From: Mycobacterium sp. shizuoka-1
Lineage (GTDB): Bacteria; Actinomycetota; Actinomycetes; Mycobacteriales; Mycobacteriaceae
DNA length: 51,645 bases
Direction of reading: 5' to 3'
Assembly: GCF_002723835.1 (NCBI RefSeq)
Contig: NZ_BEWG01000001.1
Location: 111,749-163,393, forward strand
The notes beneath the pieces were generated by a model. It had not been told where the DNA came from and did not search any database. It saw nothing but the letters and a program-made list of their open reading frames with translations. The position numbers and the translations under genes are program-made. Position 1 is the stretch's first letter, and every line of letters begins with the position of its first letter. Below are positions 1-9,489 of this stretch, one piece after another.

Positions 1-2
1 TG

Positions 3-935
3 ATCGCGGTGTTCGCCCTCGCCGCGGGTCTGGCCCCCACCGGGCCGCTCCTGGCCGCGGCACTGTTCTGTGCCGGGGCGGCCGACTCGGTGACCGATGT
101 CGCGCAGAACGTCCACGGCCTGCGCCTGCAACGCTCCTACGGGCGGTTCATCATCAACTCGCTGCACGCGGTCTGGTCCTCGGGCGCGGTGCTGGGCGGG
201 CTGTTCGGCGCCGGCGCAATCTATCTCGGCATTCCGCGGGCGGTGCAGCTGACGGCCTCCGGCGTGGCGTTCAGCGCGATCTGCCTGGTCGGTTACCGCT
301 TCCTGTTGCCCGGTCCCGACCATGACGCCCCACCTGCGCAGCACGAACTCACCGCCGTCCGCTCGGGCCGTCGAACCTACCTGGTGCTGGCCGCGTTGGT
401 CGCCATCGCGATCGCCGGGGCCGTCATCGAGGACGCCGGCAGTTCGTGGGCCACGCTGTACCTGCGCGATTCGCTGTCGGCGCCGGCCGCGATCGCGGCA
501 TTCGGTTTTGTCGCCGTCGTCGGCTTCCAGTTCATCGGCCGGCTGCTCGGCGACCGGATGGTCGACCGGTGGGGACAGCGCGCGGTGGCCCGGGCCGGCG
601 GGTTGACCATCGCCGTGGGGATGGGCATCGCGCTGGCCTTCCCGACCGTGCCGGGCACCATCGCCGGGTTCGCCGCGGCCGGATTCGGTTCGGCCACCCT
701 GGTTCCGGCCGCGATGCACGCCGCCGACGAGCTGCCCGGCCTGCGTCCCGGCACCGGGCTGACGGTGTTGACCTGGCTGATGCGGGTCGGATTCCTGGGC
801 TCGCCGATTCTCGTCGGCGCGATCGCCGACGCGGCCTCGCTGCGGATCGGACTGCTCACCGTGCCCGTGGCCGGGCTGGCGACAGTGCTGCTGGCCCGCG
901 TGCTCAGCGCACGGAGCCGGTCAGCTCGATCGTGA
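3..935 (+). CDS. MFS transporter, C-terminal part (5' end outside window)
   Basis: The reading frame is already open at the left edge, so only about 310 C-terminal residues are visible of a protein that in this superfamily is usually near 400. The sequence is a run of hydrophobic helices rich in Gly, Ala, Leu and Val, separated by short basic loops such as RLLGDRMVDRWGQR. That loop resembles the conserved D-R-x-x-R-R-type turn between helices 8 and 9 of major facilitator proteins. The likely role is proton-coupled export or import of a small molecule across the inner membrane; the substrate cannot be told. Its last 32 bases overlap the end of the convergent SMR gene. MFS assignment is by general fold pattern only. 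Confidence 0.72.
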   Translation: MAVFALAAGLAPTGPLLAAALFCAGAADSVTDVAQNVHGLRLQRSYGRFIINSLHAVWSSGAVLGGLFGAGAIYLGIPRAVQLTASGVAFSAICLVGYRFLLPGPDHDAPPAQHELTAVRSGRRTYLVLAALVAIAIAGAVIEDAGSSWATLYLRDSLSAPAAIAAFGFVAVVGFQFIGRLLGDRMVDRWGQRAVARAGGLTIAVGMGIALAFPTVPGTIAGFAAAGFGSATLVPAAMHAADELPGLRPGTGLTVLTWLMRVGFLGSPILVGAIADAASLRIGLLTVPVAGLATVLLARVLSARSRSARS

Positions 936-1227
936 GCACACCGGCGATGATCAGCGCGATGCCGCCCACCATCAGCGGGGTCAGCGGCTCGGCGAACGCC
1001 ACCCGGGCGATCACCGCGATCAGCGCCACCCCGGCCGCCGACCACACGCCGTACGCGACACCGACCGGCATGCCCAGCGACAGCGTCACCGACAGCAGCG
1101 TGAACGACACGAGATACCCGATCGCCATCGGGGCGATCCAGATCTTCTTGCGAAAGCCGTCGGACGCGCGCAACGACAACGTCGCGCACACCTCGACGAG
1201 GATCGCGCCCACCAGCGTCAGCCACAT
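904..1227 (-). CDS. SMR family efflux protein, second subunit of a pair
   Basis: A 107-residue protein with four hydrophobic helices, the normal size for small multidrug resistance proteins. Helix 1 carries the family's essential membrane Glu in ILVEVCATLSLRAS (residue 12), and helix 3 has the GVAYGVWSA signature. SMR proteins exchange protons for cationic drugs or guanidinium-type compounds as antiparallel dimers. The ATG overlaps the stop of the upstream SMR gene by one base (TGATG), so the two are translationally coupled and probably form a hetero-oligomer, as in EbrAB and YkkCD. Substrate is unknown. The 3' end overlaps the convergent MFS gene by 32 bases. Confidence 0.88.
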   Translation of the reverse strand: MWLTLVGAILVEVCATLSLRASDGFRKKIWIAPMAIGYLVSFTLLSVTLSLGMPVGVAYGVWSAAGVALIAVIARVAFAEPLTPLMVGGIALIIAGVLTIELTGSVR

Positions 1228-1562
1228 CACGGCGGAGCCTGCCGTTCTCGCGAGCCGAGCTCGACCATCAGCACACCGACGATGATCAGGCCGATCCCGA
1301 TGACGATCGGCCCGGTGAACGGATCGCCGAAGATCACCGCGGCCAGCACCGCCGTCGCCGCCGTCCCCACCGCACCCCACACGCCGTAAGCCACCCCGAT
1401 CGGCATGCCGGCCCGCAGCACCTGCGCCAGGAAATAGAACGACGCGAGATAGCCGCACACCACGACGACCAGCCACGCCCGATGATCCTGGGAGGCGCGC
1501 AGCGACAGGGTTCCGCTGACCTCGACGCAGATGGCGGCCAAGAGCAGCAGCCACTTCCGCAC
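1227..1562 (-). CDS. SMR family efflux protein, first subunit of a pair
   Basis: A 111-residue, four-helix SMR protein with the conserved helix-1 Glu in ICVEVSGTLSLRAS and GVAYGVWGAVG in helix 3. I chose the GTG at 1562 because GGAGGT lies seven bases upstream of it. An in-frame ATG at 1577 has no ribosome binding site and follows directly on a hairpin arm. It is the upstream member of a two-gene unit with the 904-1227 gene. Paired SMR genes usually work as heterodimers, exporting cationic compounds in exchange for protons; this is family knowledge, not something shown here. A 8-bp-arm inverted repeat just upstream may control it. Confidence 0.86.
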   Translation of the reverse strand: MRKWLLLLAAICVEVSGTLSLRASQDHRAWLVVVVCGYLASFYFLAQVLRAGMPIGVAYGVWGAVGTAATAVLAAVIFGDPFTGPIVIGIGLIIVGVLMVELGSRERQAPP

Positions 1563-1577
1563 GCCCGGCACCTCCAT

Positions 1578-1604
1578 CGGCTATCAGCCCGGTCAGGATA
1601 GCCG
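1578..1604 (-). promoter_or_regulatory. Inverted repeat in the leader of the SMR pair
   Basis: Arms CGGCTATC (1578-1585) and GATAGCCG (1597-1604) are perfect complements with an 11-base spacer, 15 bases before the chosen SMR start. It could be a repressor operator or an mRNA hairpin. SMR genes in other bacteria are often under guanidine riboswitches, but I do not see the paired ACGR-loop hairpins of the guanidine-II class here. Confidence 0.4.
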
Positions 1605-1723
1605 GGCGCGACTGTGTCCGCCGTCATGGCGCGGGCTCGGGGTGAGCAGGGTGACGGGGCCGTGACTGTTACCCGTCGGTAGCGTGGACAAGCGATGTCT
1701 TTCGCCCCTGCGGAAGGAGAACG

Positions 1724-3265
<1,542 letters not shown>

Positions 3266-3280
3266 CGGGGCTTCCTGACA

Positions 3281-3314
3281 CGGTGTCTAACAACACCGCG
3301 TGATCGCGTTAGAC
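3281..3314. repeat. Nested inverted repeats between esterase and desaturase genes
   Basis: GTCTAAC (3285-3291) and GTTAGAC (3308-3314) are perfect 7-bp complements with a 16-base spacer. A smaller competing hairpin CGGTGT/ACACCG occupies 3281-3298. They lie 47-80 bases before the start of the desaturase gene, so they may be an operator for it or a weak terminator for the esterase. There is no T-tract. Confidence 0.35.
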
Positions 3315-3360
3315 TTCCGAAGCCGGCGCCGCTGAGCCGGCGATATCGGAGGTAGCAGGC

Positions 3361-4281
3361 GTGGACCGGATCGGGGAGTGGCTGTCGGTTCTCCCACCGC
3401 AGATGCGTGAGCCCGTGCTGTTCGCGGTCCCGTTCTTCCTGCTGCTGCTGACCATCGAATGGACTGCCGCCCGCAAGCTCGAACGCCTCGCCGACGACCA
3501 GCCGCCCGCCGCGGGGTCCTACCTGGCCCGCGATGCCTGGGCGTCGATCTCGATGGGGCTGGTGTCGGTGGCCACGATGGGCGCCTGGAAGTTTTTGGCC
3601 CTGCTCGGCTACGCCGCCCTGTACGCCTACGTCGCACCGTGGCACCTGTCGGCCACCCAGTGGTACACGTGGGTGATCGCGATCGTCGGCGTGGACGTGC
3701 TGTTCTACGCCTACCATCGCATCGCCCACCGGGTGCGGCTGATCTGGGCCACCCATCAGGCCCACCACTCCAGCCGGTACTTCAACTTCGCCACCGCGCT
3801 GCGCCAGAAGTGGAACAACAGCGGCGAGATCATCATGTGGATGCCGTTGCCGCTGTTGGGTGTTCCGCCGTGGATGGTGTTCACCAGCTTCTCGATCAGC
3901 CTGATCTACCAGTTCTGGATCCACACCGAACGCATCGGCAAGCTGCCGCGGGTGGTCGAGTTCGTGTTCAACACGCCGTCGCACCACCGGGTGCATCACG
4001 GGATGGACCCGGAGTATCTCGACAAGAACTACGGCGGCATCTTGATCATTTGGGATCGCCTCTTTCGCACCTGGCAGCCCGAGCTGTTCCGGCCGCATTA
4101 CGGGCTGACCAAGCCGGTGACCACGTTCAACATCTGGAAACTGGAGACCCACGAATACGTGGCGATCGCCCGTGACGTGCGCGCCGCGACCCGCTGGCGC
4201 GACCGGCTGGGCTACATCTTCGGCCCGCCCGGTTGGGCTCCCACACCGGCCCCGCAACCGGCCACCGCCACCGCGGCCTAG
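3361..4281 (+). CDS. Sterol desaturase / fatty acid hydroxylase family membrane protein
   Basis: A 306-residue membrane protein of the fatty acid hydroxylase superfamily (sterol desaturase, C-5 type). The di-iron histidine boxes are all present: H119xxxH123 (YHRIAHR), H132xxHH136 (THQAHH), His188, and HHRVHH at 208-213. Hydrophobic helices lie near residues 17-33, 62-92 and 103-118, with a further pair around 155-187. Family members use oxygen and a di-iron centre to hydroxylate or desaturate lipids or sterols in the membrane; the substrate is unknown here. The GTG start follows GGAGG at 3348-3352. It stands between an esterase and a cation antiporter module with no obvious functional link. 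Confidence 0.88.
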   Translation: MDRIGEWLSVLPPQMREPVLFAVPFFLLLLTIEWTAARKLERLADDQPPAAGSYLARDAWASISMGLVSVATMGAWKFLALLGYAALYAYVAPWHLSATQWYTWVIAIVGVDVLFYAYHRIAHRVRLIWATHQAHHSSRYFNFATALRQKWNNSGEIIMWMPLPLLGVPPWMVFTSFSISLIYQFWIHTERIGKLPRVVEFVFNTPSHHRVHHGMDPEYLDKNYGGILIIWDRLFRTWQPELFRPHYGLTKPVTTFNIWKLETHEYVAIARDVRAATRWRDRLGYIFGPPGWAPTPAPQPATATAA

Positions 4282-4314
4282 TCAACACCGGCCCCGTCAT
4301 CGAGGATGGACCCC

Positions 4315-4797
4315 ATGGAGGTCAAAGAAGTCCTGCTGCCCGGGGTCGGGCTGCGGTATGAGTTCGACAACGCCGACGGCAACCGGATCGGCGTGATCGC
4401 CCGTCGCAGCGGCGATTTCGAGGTCGTCATCTATGGCGCCGCCGACCCCGACCAGGCTCGCCCGGTGTTCCGACTCACCGACGAGGAGGCCGACGCGCTG
4501 GCTCAGATCCTGGGCGCGCCGCGGCTGGTGGAGCGCTTCGCCGACCTGACCAAGGAAGTGCCCGGCCTGGACGCGGGCCAGGTGGAGATCGTGGCGACCT
4601 CACCGTTCGTCGACCGCCCGCTGGGCGACACCAAGGCGCGGACCCGCACCGGCGCATCGATCGTGGCGATCGTGCGTGACGAAGAAGTCCTGGCCTCGCC
4701 CGGCCCCGCGGAGGTTCTGCACGCCGACGACGTGCTGGTGGTGATCGGCACCGAGGACGGTATCGCGCGGGTCCGGCGGATCGTCGACCAAGGCTGA
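4315..4797 (+). CDS. KhtT-like TrkA-C domain regulatory subunit of a K+/H+ antiporter
   Basis: A 160-residue soluble protein whose C-terminal half (about 75-160) has the beta-rich TrkA-C (RCK-C) pattern, ending in ADDVLVVIGTEDGIARVRRIV. The N-terminal part (MEVKEVLLPGVGLRYEF) resembles KhtT of Bacillus, the regulatory subunit of the KhtU antiporter. The next gene, five bases on, encodes the matching CPA2 membrane subunit, which supports the call. I prefer the ATG at 4315, with GAGG nine bases upstream, over the ATG at 4306, which lacks a spaced ribosome site. TrkA-C domains often bind cyclic di-AMP or other nucleotides; whether this one does is not visible. Confidence 0.82.
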   Translation: MEVKEVLLPGVGLRYEFDNADGNRIGVIARRSGDFEVVIYGAADPDQARPVFRLTDEEADALAQILGAPRLVERFADLTKEVPGLDAGQVEIVATSPFVDRPLGDTKARTRTGASIVAIVRDEEVLASPGPAEVLHADDVLVVIGTEDGIARVRRIVDQG

Positions 4798-4802
4798 CGC
4801 CC

Positions 4803-5927
4803 GTGGCCGTCTCGGTGGCGCTCCTCCTCGAACTCGGCGTCATCCTCACGGTCCTGACGATCCTGGGCACCGCGGCGCGCCGGTTCGCGTTGTCGCCGAT
4901 CCCGCTGTATCTGCTGGCCGGGCTGGCCCTGGGCAACGGCGGTATCGCGCCGGTGCCCGCGGCGGGGGAGTTCGTCTCCACCGGCGCGTCGATCGGCGTG
5001 GTGCTGTTGCTGCTCACGCTGGGCCTGGAGTTCTCCATCGGCGAATTCGCCGCCAGCATGCGGCGCCATCTCCCGTCGGCCGGCGTCGACCTGGTGCTCA
5101 ACGCCACCCCGGGAGCGATCGCCGGGTGGCTGCTGGACCTGAACGTCGTCGGCATTCTGGCGATGGCCGGCATCACGTTCATCTCCTCGTCCGGGGTGAT
5201 CGCCCGGCTGCTGTCCGACCTGGGCCGGCTGGGTAACCGCGAGACCCCCTCGGTGCTGTCGGTGCTGGTGCTCGAGGACTTCGCGATGGCCGCCTACCTG
5301 CCGTTGCTGGCCGTGCTCGCCGCCGGCGGCACCTGGTGGCAGGCGCTGCTGTGGATGGTCGTCGCGATCGTCGGGCTGGGCACCGCGTTCGCCGCGTCCT
5401 ATCGCTGGGGACATCATGTCGGCCGGCTGATCGCCCACCCGGACAACGAGCAGCTGCTGCTGCGCATCCTGGGGCTGACGCTGATCGTGGCCGCGGTCGC
5501 CGAACACCTGCACGCCTCCGCGGCCGTCGGGGCGTTCCTGGTCGGGTTGACGCTGACCGGGGAGACCGCCGAGCGGGCCCGCGCCGTGCTCAGCCCGCTG
5601 CGTGACCTGTTCGCGGCGGTGTTCTTCCTGGCCATCGGAATCGCTGTCGACCCGGCCGACCTGGTGCCGATGCTCCCGGCCGCGGTGCTGCTGGCGGCGG
5701 TGACCGCGGCGACCAAGGTGGCCACCGGTGTCTACGCGGCCCGCCGCGACGGCGTCGCCCGCCCCGGCCAGCTGCGGGCCGGCACCGCACTGATCGCCCG
5801 CGGCGAGTTCTCCCTGGTGATCATCGGGCTGGCCGGCACCTCGGTGGCCGCGATCGGATCGCTCGCCACGCCGTATGTGTTCGTGTTGGCCACCGTCGGG
5901 CCTCTGCTGGCCCGATTCGCGAGGTAG
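4803..5927 (+). CDS. CPA2 family cation:proton antiporter (KhtU/KefB-like)
   Basis: A 374-residue protein made almost wholly of transmembrane helices, of the monovalent cation:proton antiporter-2 family. Typical stretches are LLLLTLGLEFSIGEF near residue 65, ISSSGVIARLLSDLGRLGN near 120, and FFLAIGIAVDPADLVPML near 275. It lacks the cytoplasmic TrkA-N/C tail found in E. coli KefB, matching the two-gene KhtT/KhtU layout where the regulatory domain is separate, here just upstream. The expected role is K+ or cation efflux in exchange for protons under alkaline or electrophile stress. The GTG start is five bases after the upstream stop. The ion specificity is inferred. Confidence 0.88.
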   Translation: MAVSVALLLELGVILTVLTILGTAARRFALSPIPLYLLAGLALGNGGIAPVPAAGEFVSTGASIGVVLLLLTLGLEFSIGEFAASMRRHLPSAGVDLVLNATPGAIAGWLLDLNVVGILAMAGITFISSSGVIARLLSDLGRLGNRETPSVLSVLVLEDFAMAAYLPLLAVLAAGGTWWQALLWMVVAIVGLGTAFAASYRWGHHVGRLIAHPDNEQLLLRILGLTLIVAAVAEHLHASAAVGAFLVGLTLTGETAERARAVLSPLRDLFAAVFFLAIGIAVDPADLVPMLPAAVLLAAVTAATKVATGVYAARRDGVARPGQLRAGTALIARGEFSLVIIGLAGTSVAAIGSLATPYVFVLATVGPLLARFAR

Positions 5928-5955
5928 CACGCCAGGGTCATGGCACCATGCTGGG

Positions 5956-7362
5956 GTGCAGACCGTATTCGATCGCCCCGTCGACCCCGATCTCATCGCC
6001 CGGGCGCTCGGGTCGTCGTCGTTCGGATCGATGTGGCTGGACATCCCCCGCCCCGAGTATCCGCGGCTCTCGAGCGGCCTGAGCTGCGACCTGCTGGTCG
6101 TCGGCGGCGGCTACGCCGGCCTGTGGGCGGCGCTGCATGCCAAGGAGCGCCGGCCGGGCGCCCGGGTGGTGCTGATCGAGGCCGAGCGGGTCGGCTGGGC
6201 GGCCTCGGGCCGTAACGGCGGATTCGTCGAGGCCAGCATCACCCACGGTGCCGAGAACGGAAAATCCCGCTGGCCTCAAGAATTCGACCAGCTGGAGAAG
6301 CTGGGGCTGGCCAACCTCGACGGCATGCAGGCCGACATCGCGTCCTACGGCATGAACGTCGACTGGGAGCGCACCGGCATGATGAGCGTGGCCACCGAAC
6401 CCCATCAGGTCGAGTGGTTACGGGAGGCCGCCGAGGACGGCGACGGACGATTCCTGGACCAGACCCAGGTGCGCGCCGAGGTGGACTCCCCGACCTACCG
6501 GGCCGGGCTGTTCGCCGCGGACACCTGCGCGATCGTCCATCCCGCGCGGCTGGTCTTCGAGCTCGCCCGGGTCTGCGCCGAGGCCGGGGTCGAGATCTTC
6601 GAACACAGTCCCGCGCTGTCGGTGAACCGGGAGCGCAGCGGTGTCCAGGTAGGCACGCGCAGCGGAGTGATCGACGCCGACCAGGTCGTGCTGGCCACCA
6701 ACGTCTTTCCCAGCCTGCTCAAACGCAACCGGCTGCACACCATCCCGGTGTACGACTACGTGCTGGCCACCGAACCGCTCACCCCGGCTCAGCTGGACCG
6801 GATCGGGTGGCGGTCGCGGCAGGGGATCGGCGACAGCGCCAACCAGTTCCACTACTACCGGCTGTCCGCCGACAACCGGATCGTCTGGGGCGGCTACGAC
6901 GCCATCTACCACTTCGGCCGTCGAGTGGACCCGATGTACGAAGACCGGCCGGACACCTATCGCAGACTGGCCGCACACTTCTTCCTGACGTTCCCGCAAC
7001 TCGACGACGTCCGGTTCAGCCACCGCTGGGCCGGCGCGATCGACACCAACACCCGGTTCTGCGCGCACTGGGGCCTGGCCGGCCGCGGCCGCATCGCCTA
7101 TGTCAACGGATTCACCGGCCTCGGCGTCGGGGCGGCCCGATTCGCCGCCGACGTCTGCCTGGATCTGCTCGACGGGCATCCCACCGAGCGCACCGAGCTG
7201 GAGATGGTCAACCGCAAACCGTTGCCGTTTCCGCCCGAGCCGGCCGCCAGCATCGGCATCCAGGCCACCCGGTGGTCGCTGAACCGGGCCGACCACAATG
7301 CCGGCAAACGCAATCTCTTTCTGCGCACCCTCGACCGACTGGGCCTGGGGTTCGACTCGTAA
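5956..7362 (+). CDS. DAO-family FAD-dependent oxidoreductase
   Basis: A 468-residue FAD protein of the D-amino acid oxidase (DAO) fold. The dinucleotide site LLVVGGGYAGLWAA is at about 49-62, followed by LIEAERVGWAASGRNGGFVE, the pattern of gamma-glutamylputrescine oxidases (PuuB) and related amine oxidases. A second conserved segment, GRGRIAYVNGFTGLGVGAARF, lies near residues 376-396. It probably oxidises an amine or amino acid in the cytoplasm with FAD as cofactor; the substrate is unknown. I chose the GTG at 5956, because an ATG at 5875 would overlap the antiporter gene by 53 bases and add residues unlike the family. The following 152 bp (7363-7514) hold an A+T-richer patch but no gene. 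Confidence 0.85.
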   Translation: MQTVFDRPVDPDLIARALGSSSFGSMWLDIPRPEYPRLSSGLSCDLLVVGGGYAGLWAALHAKERRPGARVVLIEAERVGWAASGRNGGFVEASITHGAENGKSRWPQEFDQLEKLGLANLDGMQADIASYGMNVDWERTGMMSVATEPHQVEWLREAAEDGDGRFLDQTQVRAEVDSPTYRAGLFAADTCAIVHPARLVFELARVCAEAGVEIFEHSPALSVNRERSGVQVGTRSGVIDADQVVLATNVFPSLLKRNRLHTIPVYDYVLATEPLTPAQLDRIGWRSRQGIGDSANQFHYYRLSADNRIVWGGYDAIYHFGRRVDPMYEDRPDTYRRLAAHFFLTFPQLDDVRFSHRWAGAIDTNTRFCAHWGLAGRGRIAYVNGFTGLGVGAARFAADVCLDLLDGHPTERTELEMVNRKPLPFPPEPAASIGIQATRWSLNRADHNAGKRNLFLRTLDRLGLGFDS

Positions 7363-7514
7363 ACCCCGCTTGTAACCCCCTGTGACGGGATTCCTGCGGC
7401 GACACGCCGGGTACGTCATAGTTCGTTGGTAACGATTCGAAATCGACGCCGATACACAGTCGAGATATTTTTGCGGCGCGTCCTTGATGTGTCGCCGACC
7501 GATCGGGGTGTACA

Positions 7515-8210
7515 GTGGCGCGTTTTTCCCAGAGAGGTGTTCTCGCCGCTGCGGCGGTGCTGGCCACGGCGGCGGCCCTGGCTCCGGCGGCGCACGCGAC
7601 CCCCGGCGTGGTCGTCTCACCCGGGATGGAGATCCGCCAGGCCAGTAATGTCTGCACGCTCGGTTACGTCGACCCGGTTGCCCGGATCGCCTATTCGGCC
7701 GGGCATTGCCGTGCCGACGGGCCGGTCACCGACCGGGACGGTCACTTCATCGGCATGGTGTCGACCTCGATGGACAACACCCCTGACGGCGCCGTCGTGC
7801 GCACCGACCAGGTGATCTCGGACTACGAGGTGATCACCCTGGGCGCCGACGTCGCGGTCAACGACATCCTGCCCGGCGGCCGCCAACTGGTCGCCGAGGC
7901 CGCCCCGGCGATGACCGCCGGCCAGCCGGTCTGCCACTTCGGTGTGATCACCGGCGAGAGCTGCGGCTCGATCGAGCGGGTCAACAACGGCTGGTTCACC
8001 ATGGAGAACGGCGTGGTCAGCCAGAAGGGCGACTCGGGTGGGCCGGTCTACATGCCGATCGACAACAACAAGGCCGTGATCATCGGGCTGTTCAACAGCA
8101 CCTGGGGCAACCTGCCTGCCGCGGTGTCCTGGGTGGCCACCAGCCAGCAGGTCAGCGCCGACACCGGTGTGGTGAGCGTTGCGGCCGCCGAGGAAGCGGG
8201 CGCACGCTAG
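7515..8210 (+). CDS. Secreted S1-family serine protease (Rv1815-like)
   Basis: A 231-residue chymotrypsin-fold protein. Residues 1-28 are a signal peptide (basic start, long Ala/Leu core, AHA site). The catalytic triad is visible as His64 in SAGHC, Asp103 in SDYEVITL and Ser174 in GDSGGP, with Cys47/Cys65 and Cys140/Cys150 as likely disulphides. Small size and the motif GMEIRQASNVCTLGYVDP match M. tuberculosis Rv1815. It should be exported and cleave proteins outside the membrane; targets are unknown. The start is GTG. Its stop overlaps that of the convergent reductase gene in a shared CTAG. Confidence 0.88.
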   Translation: MARFSQRGVLAAAAVLATAAALAPAAHATPGVVVSPGMEIRQASNVCTLGYVDPVARIAYSAGHCRADGPVTDRDGHFIGMVSTSMDNTPDGAVVRTDQVISDYEVITLGADVAVNDILPGGRQLVAEAAPAMTAGQPVCHFGVITGESCGSIERVNNGWFTMENGVVSQKGDSGGPVYMPIDNNKAVIIGLFNSTWGNLPAAVSWVATSQQVSADTGVVSVAAAEEAGAR

Positions 8211-8644
8211 CCGAGCGCGAACACCGGGATCTTCGGGGCGGCCGCGCGCAGCTGGTCGGCGCTCGAGTCCGGCGTGAGACCGGCAATGTGGCCCTTGACC
8301 TCCCAGTACCACCGATCCAGATAGCTCTTCAGCACTGCCGGCTTGGCGTCGTCGGCGACCTCGGTCACCGGGACCGGAGTGTGCCGCCAGCGCGGACCGA
8401 GTTCCACGACGCCGGCCGCCCGCGCGTTGCGCGCCCACTGGGTGTTGCCCCGCGGCGAGACCAGGTAGTCGGTGCCGTCCACCCGTAACACGTTGACCAC
8501 CACGCGCTGCGGCGCGCCGGAGATCCGGCCGCGAACCCGCAGCGCGCGGGTGCCGGCGATGCTGATGCCCGCCTCGGCGAGGCGGCGGATCACCGCGTTG
8601 GCGGCGCGGGCGGCGCCGTTGGGACGGTCGTAGTGCTGGTTCAT
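8207..8644 (-). CDS. F420-type nitroreductase/deazaflavin-dependent family protein
   Basis: A 145-residue protein resembling the DUF385 deazaflavin-dependent nitroreductase (Ddn-like) family, small split-barrel proteins abundant in mycobacteria. Typical features are the segment GRISGAPQRVVVNVLRVDGTDYLVSPRGNTQW (about 42-73), then RNARAAG. Members bind coenzyme F420 and reduce quinones or nitro compounds, usually at the membrane; the physiological substrate here is unknown. I start at the ATG at 8644, with AGGA seven bases upstream, instead of an ATG at 8677 that lies inside the operator palindrome. It is divergent from a TetR gene, whose product probably represses it. Confidence 0.8.
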   Translation of the reverse strand: MNQHYDRPNGAARAANAVIRRLAEAGISIAGTRALRVRGRISGAPQRVVVNVLRVDGTDYLVSPRGNTQWARNARAAGVVELGPRWRHTPVPVTEVADDAKPAVLKSYLDRWYWEVKGHIAGLTPDSSADQLRAAAPKIPVFALG

Positions 8645-8665
8645 GGCTGATCCTGTTCGGTCGAA

Positions 8666-8688
8666 TTTAGAGAGCATCGCTCTCTAAA
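8666..8688. promoter_or_regulatory. Perfect palindrome, probable TetR operator
   Basis: TTTAGAGAGC (8666-8675) and GCTCTCTAAA (8679-8688) are perfect 10-bp complements around the three bases ATC. The site lies between the divergent reductase gene (ATG at 8644) and TetR gene (ATG at 8734), where a local TetR repressor would bind. It is 22 bases upstream of the reductase start codon. Confidence 0.7.
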
Positions 8689-8733
8689 GAGAGTGCCAGC
8701 CATGTGGGACAAAAACAAGAGCAGTGATCTCTG

Positions 8734-9444
8734 ATGTGCGAGACTCGATGCGTGGGCAAACGGCAGGAGGCACGCCAGCGCATCGAGGCACAGATCATCG
8801 AGCTGGGCCGACGCCAACTGGCGACGGTGGGGGCGAGCGGACTCTCGGTGCGGGCGATCGCCCGCGACCTGGGCATGGTGTCGTCGGCGCTGTACCGCTA
8901 TGTCGCCAGCCGTGACGCCCTGCTGACCCTGCTGCTCGTCGACGCCTACTCCGAGCTGGCCGACGTCGTCGAGCGGGCCCGCGAAGGGGTCGAGGGTGGC
9001 TGGCGGGCCGACGTGGCGGCGATCGCCCTCGGGCTGCGGCGGTGGGCGCTCGCCCAGCCGGCCGGCTGGGCGCTGCTGTACGGCAGTCCGGTCCCCGGTT
9101 ACCACGCGCCCGCCGAACTGACCACGGGGCCGGGCACCCGGGTGATCGGCATGCTGTTCGACGCCGTCGCCACCGGCGTGGCCACCGGGGACATTGCGCT
9201 CACCGAACACCATGTCGGACAACCGATGTCGGCGGACCTGGCGCGGGTGCGCGACGAGTTCGGCTTCCCCGGTGACGACGCGCTGGTGATCCGGTGCACG
9301 GCGGTCTGGGCGCTGATCGTCGGGGCCGTCAGCCTGGAGATCTTCGGCCAGTACGGCAGCGACACCTTCGCCGATCCCGGCGTGTTGTTCACCGAACAGA
9401 TCCGGATGGCCATCGACCTGTTGACCGTGAATCCGCAGAACTAG
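8734..9444 (+). CDS. TetR-family transcriptional regulator (Rv1816-like)
   Basis: A 236-residue regulator. The N-terminal helix-turn-helix spans about residues 10-60, with LSVRAIARDLGMVSSALYRYVASRDALLTLLL, the classic TetR recognition-helix and following pattern. The C-terminal part resembles the WHG-type ligand domain (YHAPAELTTGPGTRVIGMLFDAV). It likely represses the divergent reductase gene and itself through the palindrome at 8666-8688. In M. tuberculosis the matching position holds Rv1816, next to the flavoprotein Rv1817. An in-frame GTG at 8752 is a possible alternative start. Ligand unknown. Confidence 0.88.
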   Translation: MCETRCVGKRQEARQRIEAQIIELGRRQLATVGASGLSVRAIARDLGMVSSALYRYVASRDALLTLLLVDAYSELADVVERAREGVEGGWRADVAAIALGLRRWALAQPAGWALLYGSPVPGYHAPAELTTGPGTRVIGMLFDAVATGVATGDIALTEHHVGQPMSADLARVRDEFGFPGDDALVIRCTAVWALIVGAVSLEIFGQYGSDTFADPGVLFTEQIRMAIDLLTVNPQN

Positions 9445-9456
9445 AACACGTTCTAG
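9441..9456. promoter_or_regulatory. KstR-like operator palindrome
   Basis: CTAGAAC-AC-GTTCTAG is a perfect 7-bp inverted repeat with a two-base spacer. It fits the published KstR consensus TnnAACnnGTTnnA at every fixed base. It overlaps the stop codon of the TetR gene and lies 33 bases before the VOC/flavoprotein operon. KstR represses cholesterol-catabolic genes in mycobacteria, so the operon may belong to that regulon. Confidence 0.6.
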
Positions 9457-9489
9457 CCACACCGGCGGGCCGGGGATATCCTCGAACCG

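Noticed and set aside
1578..1723. Guanidine-II (mini-ykkC) riboswitch before the SMR genes
   Set aside because: One hairpin only; the two ACGR-loop hairpins of that class are not present.
5875..5955. Upstream ATG extension of the DAO-family oxidase
   Set aside because: It overlaps the antiporter gene and adds a Trp/Cys/Pro-rich stretch foreign to the family; the GTG at 5956 fits better.
4503..6044. 513-codon minus-strand frame over the antiporter genes
   Set aside because: Gln/Arg/Asp/Gly-rich shadow translation; the plus strand carries recognisable KhtT- and KhtU-like proteins.
8645..8677. Upstream ATG for the F420-type reductase
   Set aside because: It lies inside the TetR palindrome and has no ribosome site; the ATG at 8644 has AGGA seven bases before it.
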